Below, in pieces: positions 48,762 to 58,186 of a stretch of 64,000 nt of DNA; position 1 is the stretch's first letter; each line of letters starts with the position of its first letter. A program made the translations under genes and the position numbers. Under the pieces are notes generated by a model. It was not told the DNA's origin. It saw nothing but the letters and a program-made list of their open reading frames with translations, and ran no database searches. Origin of the DNA: Solimonas thermocellulolyticum (GTDB lineage Bacteria > Pseudomonadota > Gammaproteobacteria > Nevskiales > Nevskiaceae). The stretch covers positions 1-64,000 of the forward strand of contig NZ_JBEPIJ010000014.1 in NCBI RefSeq assembly GCF_040327995.1, read 5' to 3'.

Positions 48762-49867
48762 GCTGCGCTCCGCTGCAGTTCGGTGAATTTCACCACGCGC
48801 AGTTCCGGATCGACGTGCTGCTTCGCGCCGACCCAGCGCAGGCACATCGTGCCGCGGTCGTGTCCGGCGGTTTCGAGCCAGTTGGCGACGCCGGGATCGC
48901 GGTGCGCGAGCACCAGCGTCACGCTGCCGTCGGCGGCGCGCCGCGCGGTGTGTGCGTTGAAGTGCGCACGGTGGTAGCGGTAGTCGAGCGACTCCATCCA
49001 GTAGTTGTTGATCTGCAGATTCCAGAAGCGGCACTCGGGGATGCGCGGCAGATGAATCACCAGCGCCTCGTCATCCGCCAGCTTCCAGTACGAGTGGTGG
49101 TAGACGATGTTCGGATCGCCGCCGGCGGCCTGGCAGACCTTTTGATCGGCGAGCGGTAACTGGTTCGGGTGGGCGAGATAGGACTGCGCCCAGTCGGCGA
49201 ATACGCTCGCCGTGCCGTCGACGAAGCCCGCCGCGCGCCGCAGGGCCTGGGCGATGCGCTCGGCCGACAGCGGCTGCGGCCGCGCGTCGCTGCCGCAGCG
49301 CGTGATGCTGATCGTCGCCGGGCGCTCAATCCTGCGATCGAGAAAGGTCTGGCGCACCAGCACCGCGTTGGACGAGGCCTCGATGCGCAGCCAGTTCTTC
49401 GCCTGCGGTGGACGTTCGGCCGCGACGATGATCTCGAAGCGGCCCTCGGCGTCGAGGTGTAGGTCGCGCGCGTCGAGAAAGCCGGTCGGCTCCATCTTGC
49501 CGTCGGTCTCGTAGCCGCCCTTTTGCGTGCCGATCGAAAGATACGACACCGTGCCGCGCGTGCCGCGCAGCACGTATTCGTTGGCACCGTTGATGCGCGC
49601 CATCAGATACAGATTATCCGGATTGTCGGCGCCGATCTTGGCGGTTTCATGCGAGGGCATGAAGAACATCGGGAAGTCCGGGTCTGCGCATTCGAGATGC
49701 ATCTCCAGGCCGATGCGCAGCAGGCGCGTCAGATAACGCCAGCCTTCGGCACGGTCCAGCTCGCTGGCCGGCGCTTCGGGCCGCAGGATCTGCCGGCCGG
49801 CGCGCTTGAGCGTGTCGCAGAACTCCTCCCACACGCGGCCGGACATGACCTCGTCTCGTGCAGACAC
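48758..49867 (-). CDS. DUF1214-domain protein
   Basis: A 369-residue protein whose C-terminal part fits DUF1214 (YWKLADDEALVIHLPRIPEC, then RFWNLQINNYWMESLDYRYH and DPGVANWLETAGHDRG). The middle part contains a beta-rich DUF1254-like region (YVLRGTRGTVSYLSIGTQKG). No signal peptide. Function not established; homologues are frequent near steroid and aromatic degradation genes. First gene of a DUF1214-sulfotransferase-SDR cluster. Confidence 0.85.
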   Translation of the reverse strand: MSARDEVMSGRVWEEFCDTLKRAGRQILRPEAPASELDRAEGWRYLTRLLRIGLEMHLECADPDFPMFFMPSHETAKIGADNPDNLYLMARINGANEYVLRGTRGTVSYLSIGTQKGGYETDGKMEPTGFLDARDLHLDAEGRFEIIVAAERPPQAKNWLRIEASSNAVLVRQTFLDRRIERPATISITRCGSDARPQPLSAERIAQALRRAAGFVDGTASVFADWAQSYLAHPNQLPLADQKVCQAAGGDPNIVYHHSYWKLADDEALVIHLPRIPECRFWNLQINNYWMESLDYRYHRAHFNAHTARRAADGSVTLVLAHRDPGVANWLETAGHDRGTMCLRWVGAKQHVDPELRVVKFTELQRSAA

Positions 49868-50130
49868 GGCGCCCGTCTCCTCGTCATCGTCGTGAACCTC
49901 AGACGGTAAGCGCGCGCCGACACAGGGGCTTCACCTGTTTGTAGGAGATGCCGCGGACGCGCGATCGCGTCGGCCGTCGGGCCGTCTTTGGCGTTGCGGT
50001 GCGCCGTTTGGCAGTTGCCCGGCCATCCTGGGCCGGGCGCGACGTGCAGTTGCTCGCCCTTGGCTCCCGCCGTCGCGGATTCGTCGACGCGCAGTGCGAG
50101 TGCCACCGGTACTCGCACCGACGTGCGCGC

Positions 50131-51069
50131 TCAAACCCAGCGTTTGACCACCGTGCGCAGGCTGCGGATGCGGTCCAGCAGCTTGGCGGCGGGCGCGACC
50201 GCCGCCGGCGGCGGCGCAGCGACGGCGTAGCGCTGGTGCAGCTCCGGGCTCTGGGCGAGGCGGTGATGCTGGCGCAGCGCCGAGCTCACCGTGATCTTGC
50301 ACTGGCTGTCCTGGATCGGCTTGGTGATGAAGCGGTAGATCTGGCCCTGATTGATCAGCTCGATTGCGGTGCCGGCGTCGGCGCGGTCGGTCAGGATCAC
50401 CGACACCAGTTCCGGGTGATGCTGCTTGAGCGTGCCGATCAGTCCGATCACCGGGTTCGACTGCACGCGCGTCTCGGAGATCACCACGCCGATGCGCTCG
50501 CGCTCCATGATGCTCACGGCCTCGTCCATCGTGGTGGCGCCGAAGACGCGAAAATCGCTGCCGAGGATGCTCTGGATGCGCCTGGCCACCGTAGGATCGT
50601 CATCGAGCACCAGCACGCCCGGCGCAGGGCCGATGGTGGGCGCCGGCGCATCGCCGGCGGCGGCCGCTGCGCTGGAGCGTGCGGCGGCGACCGCGCGCGC
50701 GACCGTGGTCGTCAGCTCCTCGTTGGCCCAGGGTTTGCTGACGAAGCGGAAGATCTCGCCTTCGTTGATCGAGCCGATGATCGCGTTCAGATCAGAGTAA
50801 CCGGTCAGCAGGATACGCATCGCGTTCGGGTTGAGCTCGCGCGCCGCGCGCAGCAGCTCGATGCCGGTCATGCCCGGCATGCGCTGGTCGCTGACGATGA
50901 CGTCCACCGGCTGCGTCTTGAGCAGTTCCAGCGCCTGTGCGCCACCTTCGGCGGTGAACACTTGATACTGAGCACGAAACAGCACGCGCATCGTCGTCAG
51001 TACACGCGGCTCGTCGTCGACGAACAGCACGCGTGCCTTGGATGCGGTGGGGGCGACGGTTTCGTTCAC
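50131..51069 (-). CDS. Response regulator with two receiver domains
   Basis: A 312-residue protein with REC1 (VLFVDDEPRVLTTMRVLFRA, phosphoacceptor Asp in VIVSDQRMPGMTG, FVSKPW) and REC2 (VLVLDDDPTVARRIQSIL, then VVISETRVQ, FITKPIQ). In REC2 the expected phosphoacceptor Asp is Glu, so it is probably not phosphorylated or mimics the phosphorylated state. There is no DNA-binding or enzymatic output domain; the C-terminus is a short helix rich in Ala/Arg. Start GTG 51069 lies 14 bases after the kinase gene. Confidence 0.9.
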   Translation of the reverse strand: MNETVAPTASKARVLFVDDEPRVLTTMRVLFRAQYQVFTAEGGAQALELLKTQPVDVIVSDQRMPGMTGIELLRAARELNPNAMRILLTGYSDLNAIIGSINEGEIFRFVSKPWANEELTTTVARAVAAARSSAAAAAGDAPAPTIGPAPGVLVLDDDPTVARRIQSILGSDFRVFGATTMDEAVSIMERERIGVVISETRVQSNPVIGLIGTLKQHHPELVSVILTDRADAGTAIELINQGQIYRFITKPIQDSQCKITVSSALRQHHRLAQSPELHQRYAVAAPPPAAVAPAAKLLDRIRSLRTVVKRWV

Positions 51070-51083
51070 GGGGTGGCTCCAGC

Positions 51084-52937
51084 TCAGGCGGTGACGGCGA
51101 CCGCGGCGGCAGCATCGCGCGTTGTGCTGTCCGTGCGCTGCCGCAGTGGCAGCTCGATGGTGAACTCGCTGCCCTTGCCTGGCGATGAGCGCACGTCGAT
51201 GGTGCCACCGTGGTCTTCGATGATGCGGTAGACGATCGACAGGCCCAGGCCGGTCCCTTTGCCGACCGGCTTGGTCGTGAAGAATGGCTCGAAGATGCGC
51301 GCGCGCACCTCCTCGGTCATGCCGCAGCCGGTGTCGAGTACGCGGATCGACACGCCCTTGGCGCTCGGCATGGTGTGGATGTAGATCTTGCCTTCGCCGT
51401 CGATCGCCTGTGCCGCGTTGTTGATCAGGTTGAGGAACACCTGGTTGAGCTGCGAGGGTGAGCACTCGATCTGCGGCAGCTTGCCGTAGGCCTTGACCAC
51501 CTCGATCCGATGTTTGAGCTGGTTCTGGCAGATCTTCAGCGCGGCGTCGATGCCGTCGTTGACGTCGAACAGGTCGGTGCGTGAGCGATCGACGCGCGAG
51601 AAGTCCTTGAGCGAGCCTACGAGTTCCGCGATCTGCGCAAGGCCGTGCTCGGAGTCGCCGAGTAGATTGTCGAGCTCGCCGATCAGCTCGGCGGCGTTGA
51701 GCGATTCGCCGATGTTGCGCGCCGCCGCCAGCGCGTCGGCGACCTGGGTGACGTCGGCTTCCTCGTGCGTCATCAGGTGCAGCGCCCGGGCCTGCGCGTC
51801 GACCAGGGCACGCAGGTCGCCGAGGGAGGTGCGCACGATCTCGGTGTTGCTGCGCGCGTAGCCGAGTGGCGTGTTGATCTCGTGTGCGACGCCCGCGACC
51901 ATCTGGCCGAGCGAGGCCATCTTCTCGGACTGGATGAGCTGCGCCTGCGACGCTTTGAGGTCCTTGAGTGCGCGACTGAGTTCCTGCGTGCGCGCTTGCA
52001 CCTGTTCTTCGAGGCGATCGTTGGCGGCGTCGAGTGCGCGCAGGCTGCGCACCAGGCGGATGCCGAGCAGGGCCAGGACCAGCAACAGGATCGCCGCGTA
52101 GGCGACCAGCCACTGGCGGTACTGGTTAGCGACGGCCACCTGCGACGCATGCCAGTCCATGTAGGCTTGTTCAAGGGCCTGTAGCAACTCGGCTGTCGGT
52201 TTGGCGAGGAAGTCGGAGACGCGGCCGACCAGTTCCTGTTTGTCGGCGATGACGTTGCCGCTCACGGTACGCAGATGGCGCGCGGCCGTGAGCGCGGCCT
52301 CGGACTGGCCGTCGACGGCTGCGGCGACGTCGTCCAGCAGTCGGCGGATGTTGGCCTCGTTGACCGGCGTCTGCACCACGCCGTAGGTCGTGACCTCGGT
52401 CTTGAGCTGTGCGAGCAGCGGCGCCAGCCGCGCGGCCGTGGCCTCGTCGACCTGTGCCAGCAGCGCGTCGGCGGCGACCGGCACCGCGTCCATGCCGGCG
52501 ATCAGCAACTGATTGGTGCGGATGTTGCGGGCCTCGAAGTCGAAGGCCAGCTCGAACTTGGACTCGACGGCGTCGAGAAAGGCGTCGAGCGCGGCGTCGA
52601 CGGCAGGACTCAGGCCGCGCAGACCGGCGTCGCCGTTCTCCAGTGCGTCGAGGGCGTCGCCGAGCTGCGCGGTGGTGACCGCGCGCGTGTCGGCGACGTT
52701 GACCATGGTGCTCACGCCGACCTGCGTGACCGCACGGTTGAGACCGACATCGAGCGCGTCCACCGCGCGGATGTGGTAAAGGCGCTGCAAGTGCAGCTCG
52801 TTGTCGACGGTCTGCGCCTTGCGCGCGAGAAAGACGAGCAAGCCGATCGCCGCGAGCGCCAGTATCGACGAGAGGGTGAGCAGCAGTCTGCGCAGCACGG
52901 TGCCGCGCTTGCGCCCACGCACTTCATCGGCTGCCAT
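51084..52937 (-). CDS. Membrane sensor histidine kinase (DAHL-like sensor)
   Basis: A 617-residue kinase: first membrane helix (about 17-38), a long all-helical periplasmic domain (about 40-280, DAHL-like), second helix (LVAYAAILLLVLALLGIRLV), a coiled-coil linker, HisKA with phospho-His in VAGVAHEINTPLGYARSN, and HATPase with NLINNAAQAI, DTGCGMTEE, FFTTKPVGKGTGLGLSIVYR. Partner of the double-receiver protein directly downstream. Stimulus unknown. Confidence 0.92.
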   Translation of the reverse strand: MAADEVRGRKRGTVLRRLLLTLSSILALAAIGLLVFLARKAQTVDNELHLQRLYHIRAVDALDVGLNRAVTQVGVSTMVNVADTRAVTTAQLGDALDALENGDAGLRGLSPAVDAALDAFLDAVESKFELAFDFEARNIRTNQLLIAGMDAVPVAADALLAQVDEATAARLAPLLAQLKTEVTTYGVVQTPVNEANIRRLLDDVAAAVDGQSEAALTAARHLRTVSGNVIADKQELVGRVSDFLAKPTAELLQALEQAYMDWHASQVAVANQYRQWLVAYAAILLLVLALLGIRLVRSLRALDAANDRLEEQVQARTQELSRALKDLKASQAQLIQSEKMASLGQMVAGVAHEINTPLGYARSNTEIVRTSLGDLRALVDAQARALHLMTHEEADVTQVADALAAARNIGESLNAAELIGELDNLLGDSEHGLAQIAELVGSLKDFSRVDRSRTDLFDVNDGIDAALKICQNQLKHRIEVVKAYGKLPQIECSPSQLNQVFLNLINNAAQAIDGEGKIYIHTMPSAKGVSIRVLDTGCGMTEEVRARIFEPFFTTKPVGKGTGLGLSIVYRIIEDHGGTIDVRSSPGKGSEFTIELPLRQRTDSTTRDAAAAVAVTA

Positions 52938-53162
52938 CGGCCATCCCCTTTGCTGTCATGTCCCCCCCGCCCCGTGTCGCCCGGCCGGTGTCGTCGTCGC
53001 GCTCCCCGGCGCACAGCTTCCGTACCCGACTGCGCAACATAGACGGTGGCTATGCGCTGAACGTCATCTGTTTGCAGTAGGTTTGGCCGGCTTCAGCCGA
53101 TCGGGGGATGCCGGCTCGTCGCCCGGGCATTCAAGATGGGGCATCCCCGCTGGAGAATACCG

Positions 53163-53660
53163 ATGAGCGCTCAGGACATCGCCGCGCGGTTGCAGGCGCT
53201 GGAGGACATCGAGGCGATCCGCCGGCTCAAGGCGCGCTACCTATTCGCCTGCGACCGCAAGGACCCGGCGGCGATGCGCGCCTGCTTCGCCAATGGCGCG
53301 GTCGACATCTTCTACGACGCGATCGGCCGCTTCGAGACAGCCGACGCGCTGGTGAAGGTCTATGTCGACGTGGGCTGTCACCCGCACATGGTCGAGATGC
53401 ACCACGGCGCCAATCCGCAGATCGAGATCCTGGATGCCGAGCGCGCGCGTGGCACCTGGAGCTTGCAGTACGGGCTGATCAACACCCGCGAGAACACCCT
53501 GACCCAGCTCGCCGGCTGGTACGAGGACGGCTATCGCAAGATCGACGGCGAGTGGAAGATGGTCAAAACGCACTTCTTCAGTACTTCGCTGATGGTACTC
53601 AAGCTCGATGCCGAGGCGATCAAGGTGATGACGGCGGGCAGGCCGCCAGCCGCCGCGTGA
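53163..53660 (+). CDS. NTF2-like/SnoaL-type protein
   Basis: A 165-residue NTF2-fold protein: LEDIEAIRRLKARYLFACDR, FANGAVDIFYDAIGRFE, VEMHHGANPQIEILDAERAR and GWYEDGYRKIDGEWKMVKTH. Resembles dehydratase/isomerase-like members found in aromatic and steroid catabolism (scytalone-dehydratase-like group). Substrate unknown. Divergent from the histidine kinase. Confidence 0.82.
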   Translation: MSAQDIAARLQALEDIEAIRRLKARYLFACDRKDPAAMRACFANGAVDIFYDAIGRFETADALVKVYVDVGCHPHMVEMHHGANPQIEILDAERARGTWSLQYGLINTRENTLTQLAGWYEDGYRKIDGEWKMVKTHFFSTSLMVLKLDAEAIKVMTAGRPPAAA

Positions 53661-53771
53661 GCCTGCGCGGGACGCGCGGCCGCGACGTCGGCGCGAGCGC
53701 CGGCCCTGCTATCATCGGCGGCCGTCGTCATCCCCACCTCCGTTGCTCGACGCTGCCGCGTCGCGTTCGCC

Positions 53772-54368
53772 ATGTCCGAACAGAACCGAAAATCGCTCGG
53801 CCCGCTCCCGGCGCTGATCTTCTCCTCGCGCTGGCTGCAACTGCCGCTGTATCTCGGCCTGATCCTCGCGCAGGTCGTTTACGTGATCCTGTTCGGCAAG
53901 GAGCTCTGGCATCTGATCCACGAGTCGCTGGAGCTGACCGAGCAGCAGATCATGCTGATCGTGCTCGCGCTGATCGACGTGGTGATGATCTCCAACCTGC
54001 TGGTGATGGTGATCGTCGGCGGCTATGAGACCTTCGTCTCGCGCCTGGGTCTGCAGGGGCACCCGGACCAGCCCGAGTGGCTCAGCCACGTCAACGCCTC
54101 GGTGCTCAAGGTCAAGCTGGCGATGGCGATCATCGGCATCTCCTCGATCCATCTGCTCAAGACCTTCATCGAGGCCGGTACCATCGGCGCGCTGCCGCTG
54201 TGCTCGGAGGTCGCCGCCGGGGTCAAGTGCACCAACACGACCGCCGAGGGCGTCATGTGGCAGACCCTCATCCACATGGCCTTCATCGTTTCGGCGATCG
54301 GCATCGCCTGGACCGACCGCATCATGCAGGCGAGCATCACGCGCGCCAAGCACCCGAGCGGTCACTGA
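53772..54368 (+). CDS. UPF0114 membrane protein (YqhA family)
   Basis: A 198-residue TIGR00645/UPF0114 protein with three to four membrane helices: FSSRWLQLPLYLGLILAQVV, LALIDVVMISNLLVMVIVGG, FVSRLGLQGHPDQPEWLSHV and KLAMAIIGISSIHLLKTFIE. Function unknown. It has about 30 more residues than E. coli YqhA, in a loop with two Cys (SEVAAGVKCTN). Confidence 0.92.
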   Translation: MSEQNRKSLGPLPALIFSSRWLQLPLYLGLILAQVVYVILFGKELWHLIHESLELTEQQIMLIVLALIDVVMISNLLVMVIVGGYETFVSRLGLQGHPDQPEWLSHVNASVLKVKLAMAIIGISSIHLLKTFIEAGTIGALPLCSEVAAGVKCTNTTAEGVMWQTLIHMAFIVSAIGIAWTDRIMQASITRAKHPSGH

Positions 54369-54471
54369 TCGGCACCGTCGCCCTCGGATCGTCGCACGCC
54401 AGCGGCTGCAGATCCGCGGCGACGAGATGGCGCTGATGCGCGCGCGCCGGTGGCGGCCGCGCGGCCGAGTG

Positions 54472-55125
54472 TCAGCGGTCGCGCCGCTGCAGCTGGCGTA
54501 GCAGGCGGACTGCGCCGCCGATGATGGCGGCGATGTCGGCGTCGGCCTGCAGGGCGGCGAACGAGCCTTCGATGAAGCGCAGCCCGTCGGTGCCGAGCAC
54601 ACTCACGCGCACATCGCCGCAGCGCGGCGGTGGCAGACGTGCGCCGGACCAGATCGCGCGGCGGCGGCCGAAAGCGGCCCCGCGGGCGACGATGTCGCGG
54701 GCCAGGGCCTGCACCGCGGCCGGTGCGCCTTCGAACGCCAGCGCGCGACCGAAGGCGTCGAGATGGCGTACCGCGCCGTCGGCATAGGCGGCGAGCAGTT
54801 CCGGGCCCTCTGGCAGCGCGACTTCAACGACGACGCCCAGCGTGCTCGCCGGTGTGACCGGCGCGCCGCGTGCGCGCAGCAGCGCCGCCGCGAGTGCGCG
54901 GGCACGGCTGTCGGCATGCTCGGCCGTGGCCAGGGTCCGCAGCGCGCTGCTGCGCGGCGACGGCTCCATGAGCAGGCGCCATGGACCGGACAGCGGGCTC
55001 GGCTCGCGGCGTGCCAGTTCCAGGTCATCGCAGAACATCAGATTGTAGAAGCGGTCGGCCGTTGCCTCGCGGAACGGGTGATGGCACGCGGCCTCGACGG
55101 CGCGGCGAAACGGCCAGCGGATCAT
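54472..55125 (-). CDS. Hypothetical protein
   Basis: A 217-residue soluble protein beginning MIRWPFRRAVEAACHHPFRE, with FYNLMFCDDLELARREPSPL, LGVVVEVALPEGPELLAAYA and a C-terminal DVRVSVLGTDGLRFIEGSFA. Alternating helix and strand content, no signal peptide or catalytic motif recognised. Composition and codon use match neighbours, so it is likely a real gene. Confidence 0.7.
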   Translation of the reverse strand: MIRWPFRRAVEAACHHPFREATADRFYNLMFCDDLELARREPSPLSGPWRLLMEPSPRSSALRTLATAEHADSRARALAAALLRARGAPVTPASTLGVVVEVALPEGPELLAAYADGAVRHLDAFGRALAFEGAPAAVQALARDIVARGAAFGRRRAIWSGARLPPPRCGDVRVSVLGTDGLRFIEGSFAALQADADIAAIIGGAVRLLRQLQRRDR

Positions 55126-55281
55126 CGGCCGTGTTTTGCCTGCGGCGGTGCGACGTGGCTTGGGTCCATGCGCTCTCCTCGACCAGGGCCCGTGCTCGGC
55201 ACGTCGCAGCATAGCGCGGACGGCCGCTGTGCTCCCGCAAACGGCAGCGGCGTGCGATCGCCCGCGAGGTTCGCGGGCCCT

Positions 55282-56160
55282 TCAGCGCAGATGACGGTCG
55301 AGAAAGCGCAGCGCCGCCTCGACCGCGGCGCCGTCGGCGAAGAATCCGCTGATATGGCCGTGGCCGCGGATCAGGAACAGCTCGTTGACGACACCGGCGG
55401 CATCGAGCGCGGACTTGTAGCGCTCTGCCTGTTCGAGCGGGACGAGCTGGTCCAGCGTCGCGTGATAGATGAACACCGGCGGGTCCTCGGCATCGACGTG
55501 GAACGCCGGTGAGGCTTCGCGAAAGCGCTCCGGGATCCGATCGCGCGTGCCGCCGAGAAAGGCCGGCACCAGCCTGCCGCCCGGGTATAACGTCAGGTCC
55601 GCCGGTGTGCCGCCGGCGACGATGGCTTGCACGCGCGTCCGCGGATCGCCCAGCTCGGCGTCGTTGGCCACATGACCGGCGAGCGCGGCGAGATGGCCGC
55701 CGGCGGAATAGCCGAAAGTCGCGATGCGCGCCGGGTCGATGCCGTGGCGGGCGCCCTCGTCGCGCATCCAGCGCAGGGCCTGCTGCACGTCGTGCAACTG
55801 CGCCGGGTAGATGTGCGCGGGCACCAGCCGGTAGGTGATGTTGACGACGACAAAGCCGCGCGCGGCGATGCGTTCGGCCAGGCGTTCGACCTGCGCGCGG
55901 TCGCCGCGCTTCCAGGCGCCGCCGTGGATCAGCAGCACCGCGGGATGCGGCCCCGCGCCCTCGGGCCGGTAGACATCGGCGAGCAGGCGCTGCGGCCAGT
56001 CCGGCGGCGTGTAGACGAGGTCGCGCTCGATCGTATACGCGGTACGCAGCGGCGGCGGCGCCGGCGTGTCGGGTTGGCCGAAGTGGCGGCTGCCGCAGGC
56101 GCTGATCGAGAGCGCCACCAGGCCGAGTACGGCCATGCGCAAAGTGTGGGTCGTGTCCAT
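55282..56160 (-). CDS. Lipoprotein alpha/beta hydrolase (esterase)
   Basis: A 292-residue esterase of the BD-FAE/hormone-sensitive-lipase-like group. Signal with lipobox SISACG near residue 22, oxyanion motif LLIHGGAWKRGD, nucleophile elbow FGYSAGGHLA, acid in YHATLDQLVPLEQA and His in IRGHGHISGFF. Anchored to the periplasmic side of a membrane. Directly downstream of the meta-cleavage operon on the same strand, but separated by 56 bases. Confidence 0.88.
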   Translation of the reverse strand: MDTTHTLRMAVLGLVALSISACGSRHFGQPDTPAPPPLRTAYTIERDLVYTPPDWPQRLLADVYRPEGAGPHPAVLLIHGGAWKRGDRAQVERLAERIAARGFVVVNITYRLVPAHIYPAQLHDVQQALRWMRDEGARHGIDPARIATFGYSAGGHLAALAGHVANDAELGDPRTRVQAIVAGGTPADLTLYPGGRLVPAFLGGTRDRIPERFREASPAFHVDAEDPPVFIYHATLDQLVPLEQAERYKSALDAAGVVNELFLIRGHGHISGFFADGAAVEAALRFLDRHLR

Positions 56161-56216
56161 GGCGTGCGTTACGTCGCAGGCCGGCGCATGGACGCGCTGG
56201 CGCCTCGCGTCGGCGT

Positions 56217-57266
56217 TCAGGCGGCCGCCGGCTTGATCAGCCCGCGTGCGCGCGCCATGGTCAGCGCCGTGTCCTCGATCATGTCTTCCTGGCCGCCGAC
56301 CATCTTCTTGCGGCCGAGTTCGAGCAGGATCTCGCGCGCCGGCACCCCGTACTTCTTCTCGGCGCGCTGGGCGAACAGCAGGAAGGAGGAATACACGCCG
56401 GCGTAGCCGAGCGTCAGCGCGTTGCGGTCGATGCGTACCGGAAAGTCCATGATCGGCGTCACCAGATCCTCGGCGACGTCGCTGATCTTGAACACGTCGA
56501 CGCCGGTTTCGATGCCCATGCGGTTGCAGACGGCGACGAAGACTTCCATCGGCGTGTTGCCGGCGCCGGCGCCCATGCCACCGCAGGCGCAGTCGATGCG
56601 CCGCGCGCCGGCGGCGACCGCGGCTATGGAGTTGGCGACGCCCATCGACAGATTGTGATGGCCGTGGAAGCCGATCTCGGTTTCTGGCTTCGCTTTCTCG
56701 CGCAGCAGGGCGATGCGCGCGGTGACGTCGTCGGGCAGCATGTAGCCGGCCGAGTCGGTCACGTACAGGCAGTTGGCACCGTAGGACTCCATCAGCAGCG
56801 CCTGTTCGACGAGCTTCTCGGGCTCGACCATGTGCGCCATCATCAGAAAGCCCACGGTGTCCAGGCCCATCTTGCGGCCGAGGCTGATGTGCTGCTCGGC
56901 GACGTCGGCCTCGGTGCAGTGCGTGGCGACGCGGATCGTGGCGATGCCGCAGTCGGCCGCCATCTTCAAGTGATCGACGGTGCCGATGCCAGGCAGCAGC
57001 AGCGCCGAGACCTTGGCGTTCTTCAGCAGCGGGATCACCGCGCGCAGGTACTCCTCGTCGCTCGCGGCGGGGAAGCCGTAGTTCACCGAGGCGCCGCCGA
57101 GGCCATCGCCGTGGGTGACCTCGATCAACGGCACGCCGGCCTCGTCCAGGCCCTTGGCGATGGACTTCATCTGCTCCACCGTGATCTGGTGGCGCTTGGG
57201 GTGCATGCCGTCGCGCAGCGACATGTCGTGGACCTTGATGCGGATGCCCTTGAGGTTCTGGCTCAT
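56217..57266 (-). CDS. 4-hydroxy-2-oxovalerate aldolase
   Basis: Splits 4-hydroxy-2-oxoacids to pyruvate and an aldehyde (BphI/DmpG/HsaF/TesG family). 349 residues: MSLRDGMHPKRHQITVEQMK (catalytic Arg, metal Asp), HGDGLGGASVNYGF, and metal-binding IGFHGHHNLSMGVANS; the C-terminal region contacts the dehydrogenase partner. Last gene of the four-gene lower-pathway operon, 11 bases after the dehydrogenase stop. Confidence 0.96.
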   Translation of the reverse strand: MSQNLKGIRIKVHDMSLRDGMHPKRHQITVEQMKSIAKGLDEAGVPLIEVTHGDGLGGASVNYGFPAASDEEYLRAVIPLLKNAKVSALLLPGIGTVDHLKMAADCGIATIRVATHCTEADVAEQHISLGRKMGLDTVGFLMMAHMVEPEKLVEQALLMESYGANCLYVTDSAGYMLPDDVTARIALLREKAKPETEIGFHGHHNLSMGVANSIAAVAAGARRIDCACGGMGAGAGNTPMEVFVAVCNRMGIETGVDVFKISDVAEDLVTPIMDFPVRIDRNALTLGYAGVYSSFLLFAQRAEKKYGVPAREILLELGRKKMVGGQEDMIEDTALTMARARGLIKPAAA

Positions 57267-57277
57267 CTCGATACTCC

Positions 57278-58186
57278 TCAGGCCGCTTCCAGCGTCAGCC
57301 GGCCGGACAGGATTTCCTCCGCGAACATCTCGGCGGTGCGCGTCGCGCTCGCGGTCATGATGTCGAGGTTGCCGGCGTACTTGGGCAGGAAATCCCCCAG
57401 GCCCTCGACTTCCATGAAGGTGGTGACGCGATGGCCGTCGAACACCGGGCCGTTGACCAGCCGGTAGCCGGGCACGTACTGCTGCACCTCGGCGACCATC
57501 TCGCGCACCGACTCTTCGATTTGCGCCTGCTTGGGTTCCTCGACCGTGAGGCAGTGGATGGTGTCGCGCATGATGATCGGCGGATCGGCCGGGTTGATGA
57601 CGATGATCGCCTTGCCCTCGTCGGCGCCGCCGATGCGCGCGACCGCGCCGGCGGTGGTGCGGGTGAACTCGTCGATGTTCTTGCGCGTGCCGGGGCCGAC
57701 CGACTTGCTCGCGACCGTCGCGACGATCTCGGCGTACTTCACCCTCTGCACGCGCGACACCGCATAGACCATCGGAATCGTCGCCTGGCCGCCGCAGGTG
57801 ACCATGTTGACGTTCATCTCGCGCTTGCCGGCGTGCGCCTTCAAGTTCACCGGCGGCACGCAGTATGGCCCGATGGCCGCCGGCGTGAGATCGATCATCA
57901 TCACGCCGAGCTTGGTCAGCTTGTCCGAGTTGTCCTTGTGTACGTAGGCGCTCGTGGCGTCGAAGGCGATCTGCACGCCGTCGGCCTTCACGTGCGGCAG
58001 CAGGCCGTCGACGCCCTGGTCCGTGGTCTTCAGGCCCATCTCGCGGGCGCGCGCCAGACCCTCGGAGCTCGGATCGACGCCGACCATCCATACTGGCTCC
58101 AGCACGCTCGAACGCCGCAGTTTGTAGAGCAGATCGGTGCCGATGTTACCGGGGCCGATGATGGCGCACTTGATCTTCTTGCTCAT
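57278..58186 (-). CDS. Acylating acetaldehyde dehydrogenase
   Basis: Oxidises the aldehyde channelled from the aldolase to acyl-CoA (BphJ/DmpF/HsaG/TesF family). 302 residues: NAD loop CAIIGPGNIGTDLLYKL, catalytic Cys in MVTCGGQATIPMVYAVSRV, and RDTIHCLTVEEPKQAQIEES. Start overlaps the hydratase stop by ATGA. Confidence 0.96.
   Translation of the reverse strand: MSKKIKCAIIGPGNIGTDLLYKLRRSSVLEPVWMVGVDPSSEGLARAREMGLKTTDQGVDGLLPHVKADGVQIAFDATSAYVHKDNSDKLTKLGVMMIDLTPAAIGPYCVPPVNLKAHAGKREMNVNMVTCGGQATIPMVYAVSRVQRVKYAEIVATVASKSVGPGTRKNIDEFTRTTAGAVARIGGADEGKAIIVINPADPPIIMRDTIHCLTVEEPKQAQIEESVREMVAEVQQYVPGYRLVNGPVFDGHRVTTFMEVEGLGDFLPKYAGNLDIMTASATRTAEMFAEEILSGRLTLEAA

Noticed and set aside
49868..50130. 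Possible REP-like element (TGTAGGAG near 49939, GACGCG-CGAT-CGCGTC nearby)
   Set aside because: Only one copy with a 6-bp stem was seen in the window; repetition cannot be shown without the genome.
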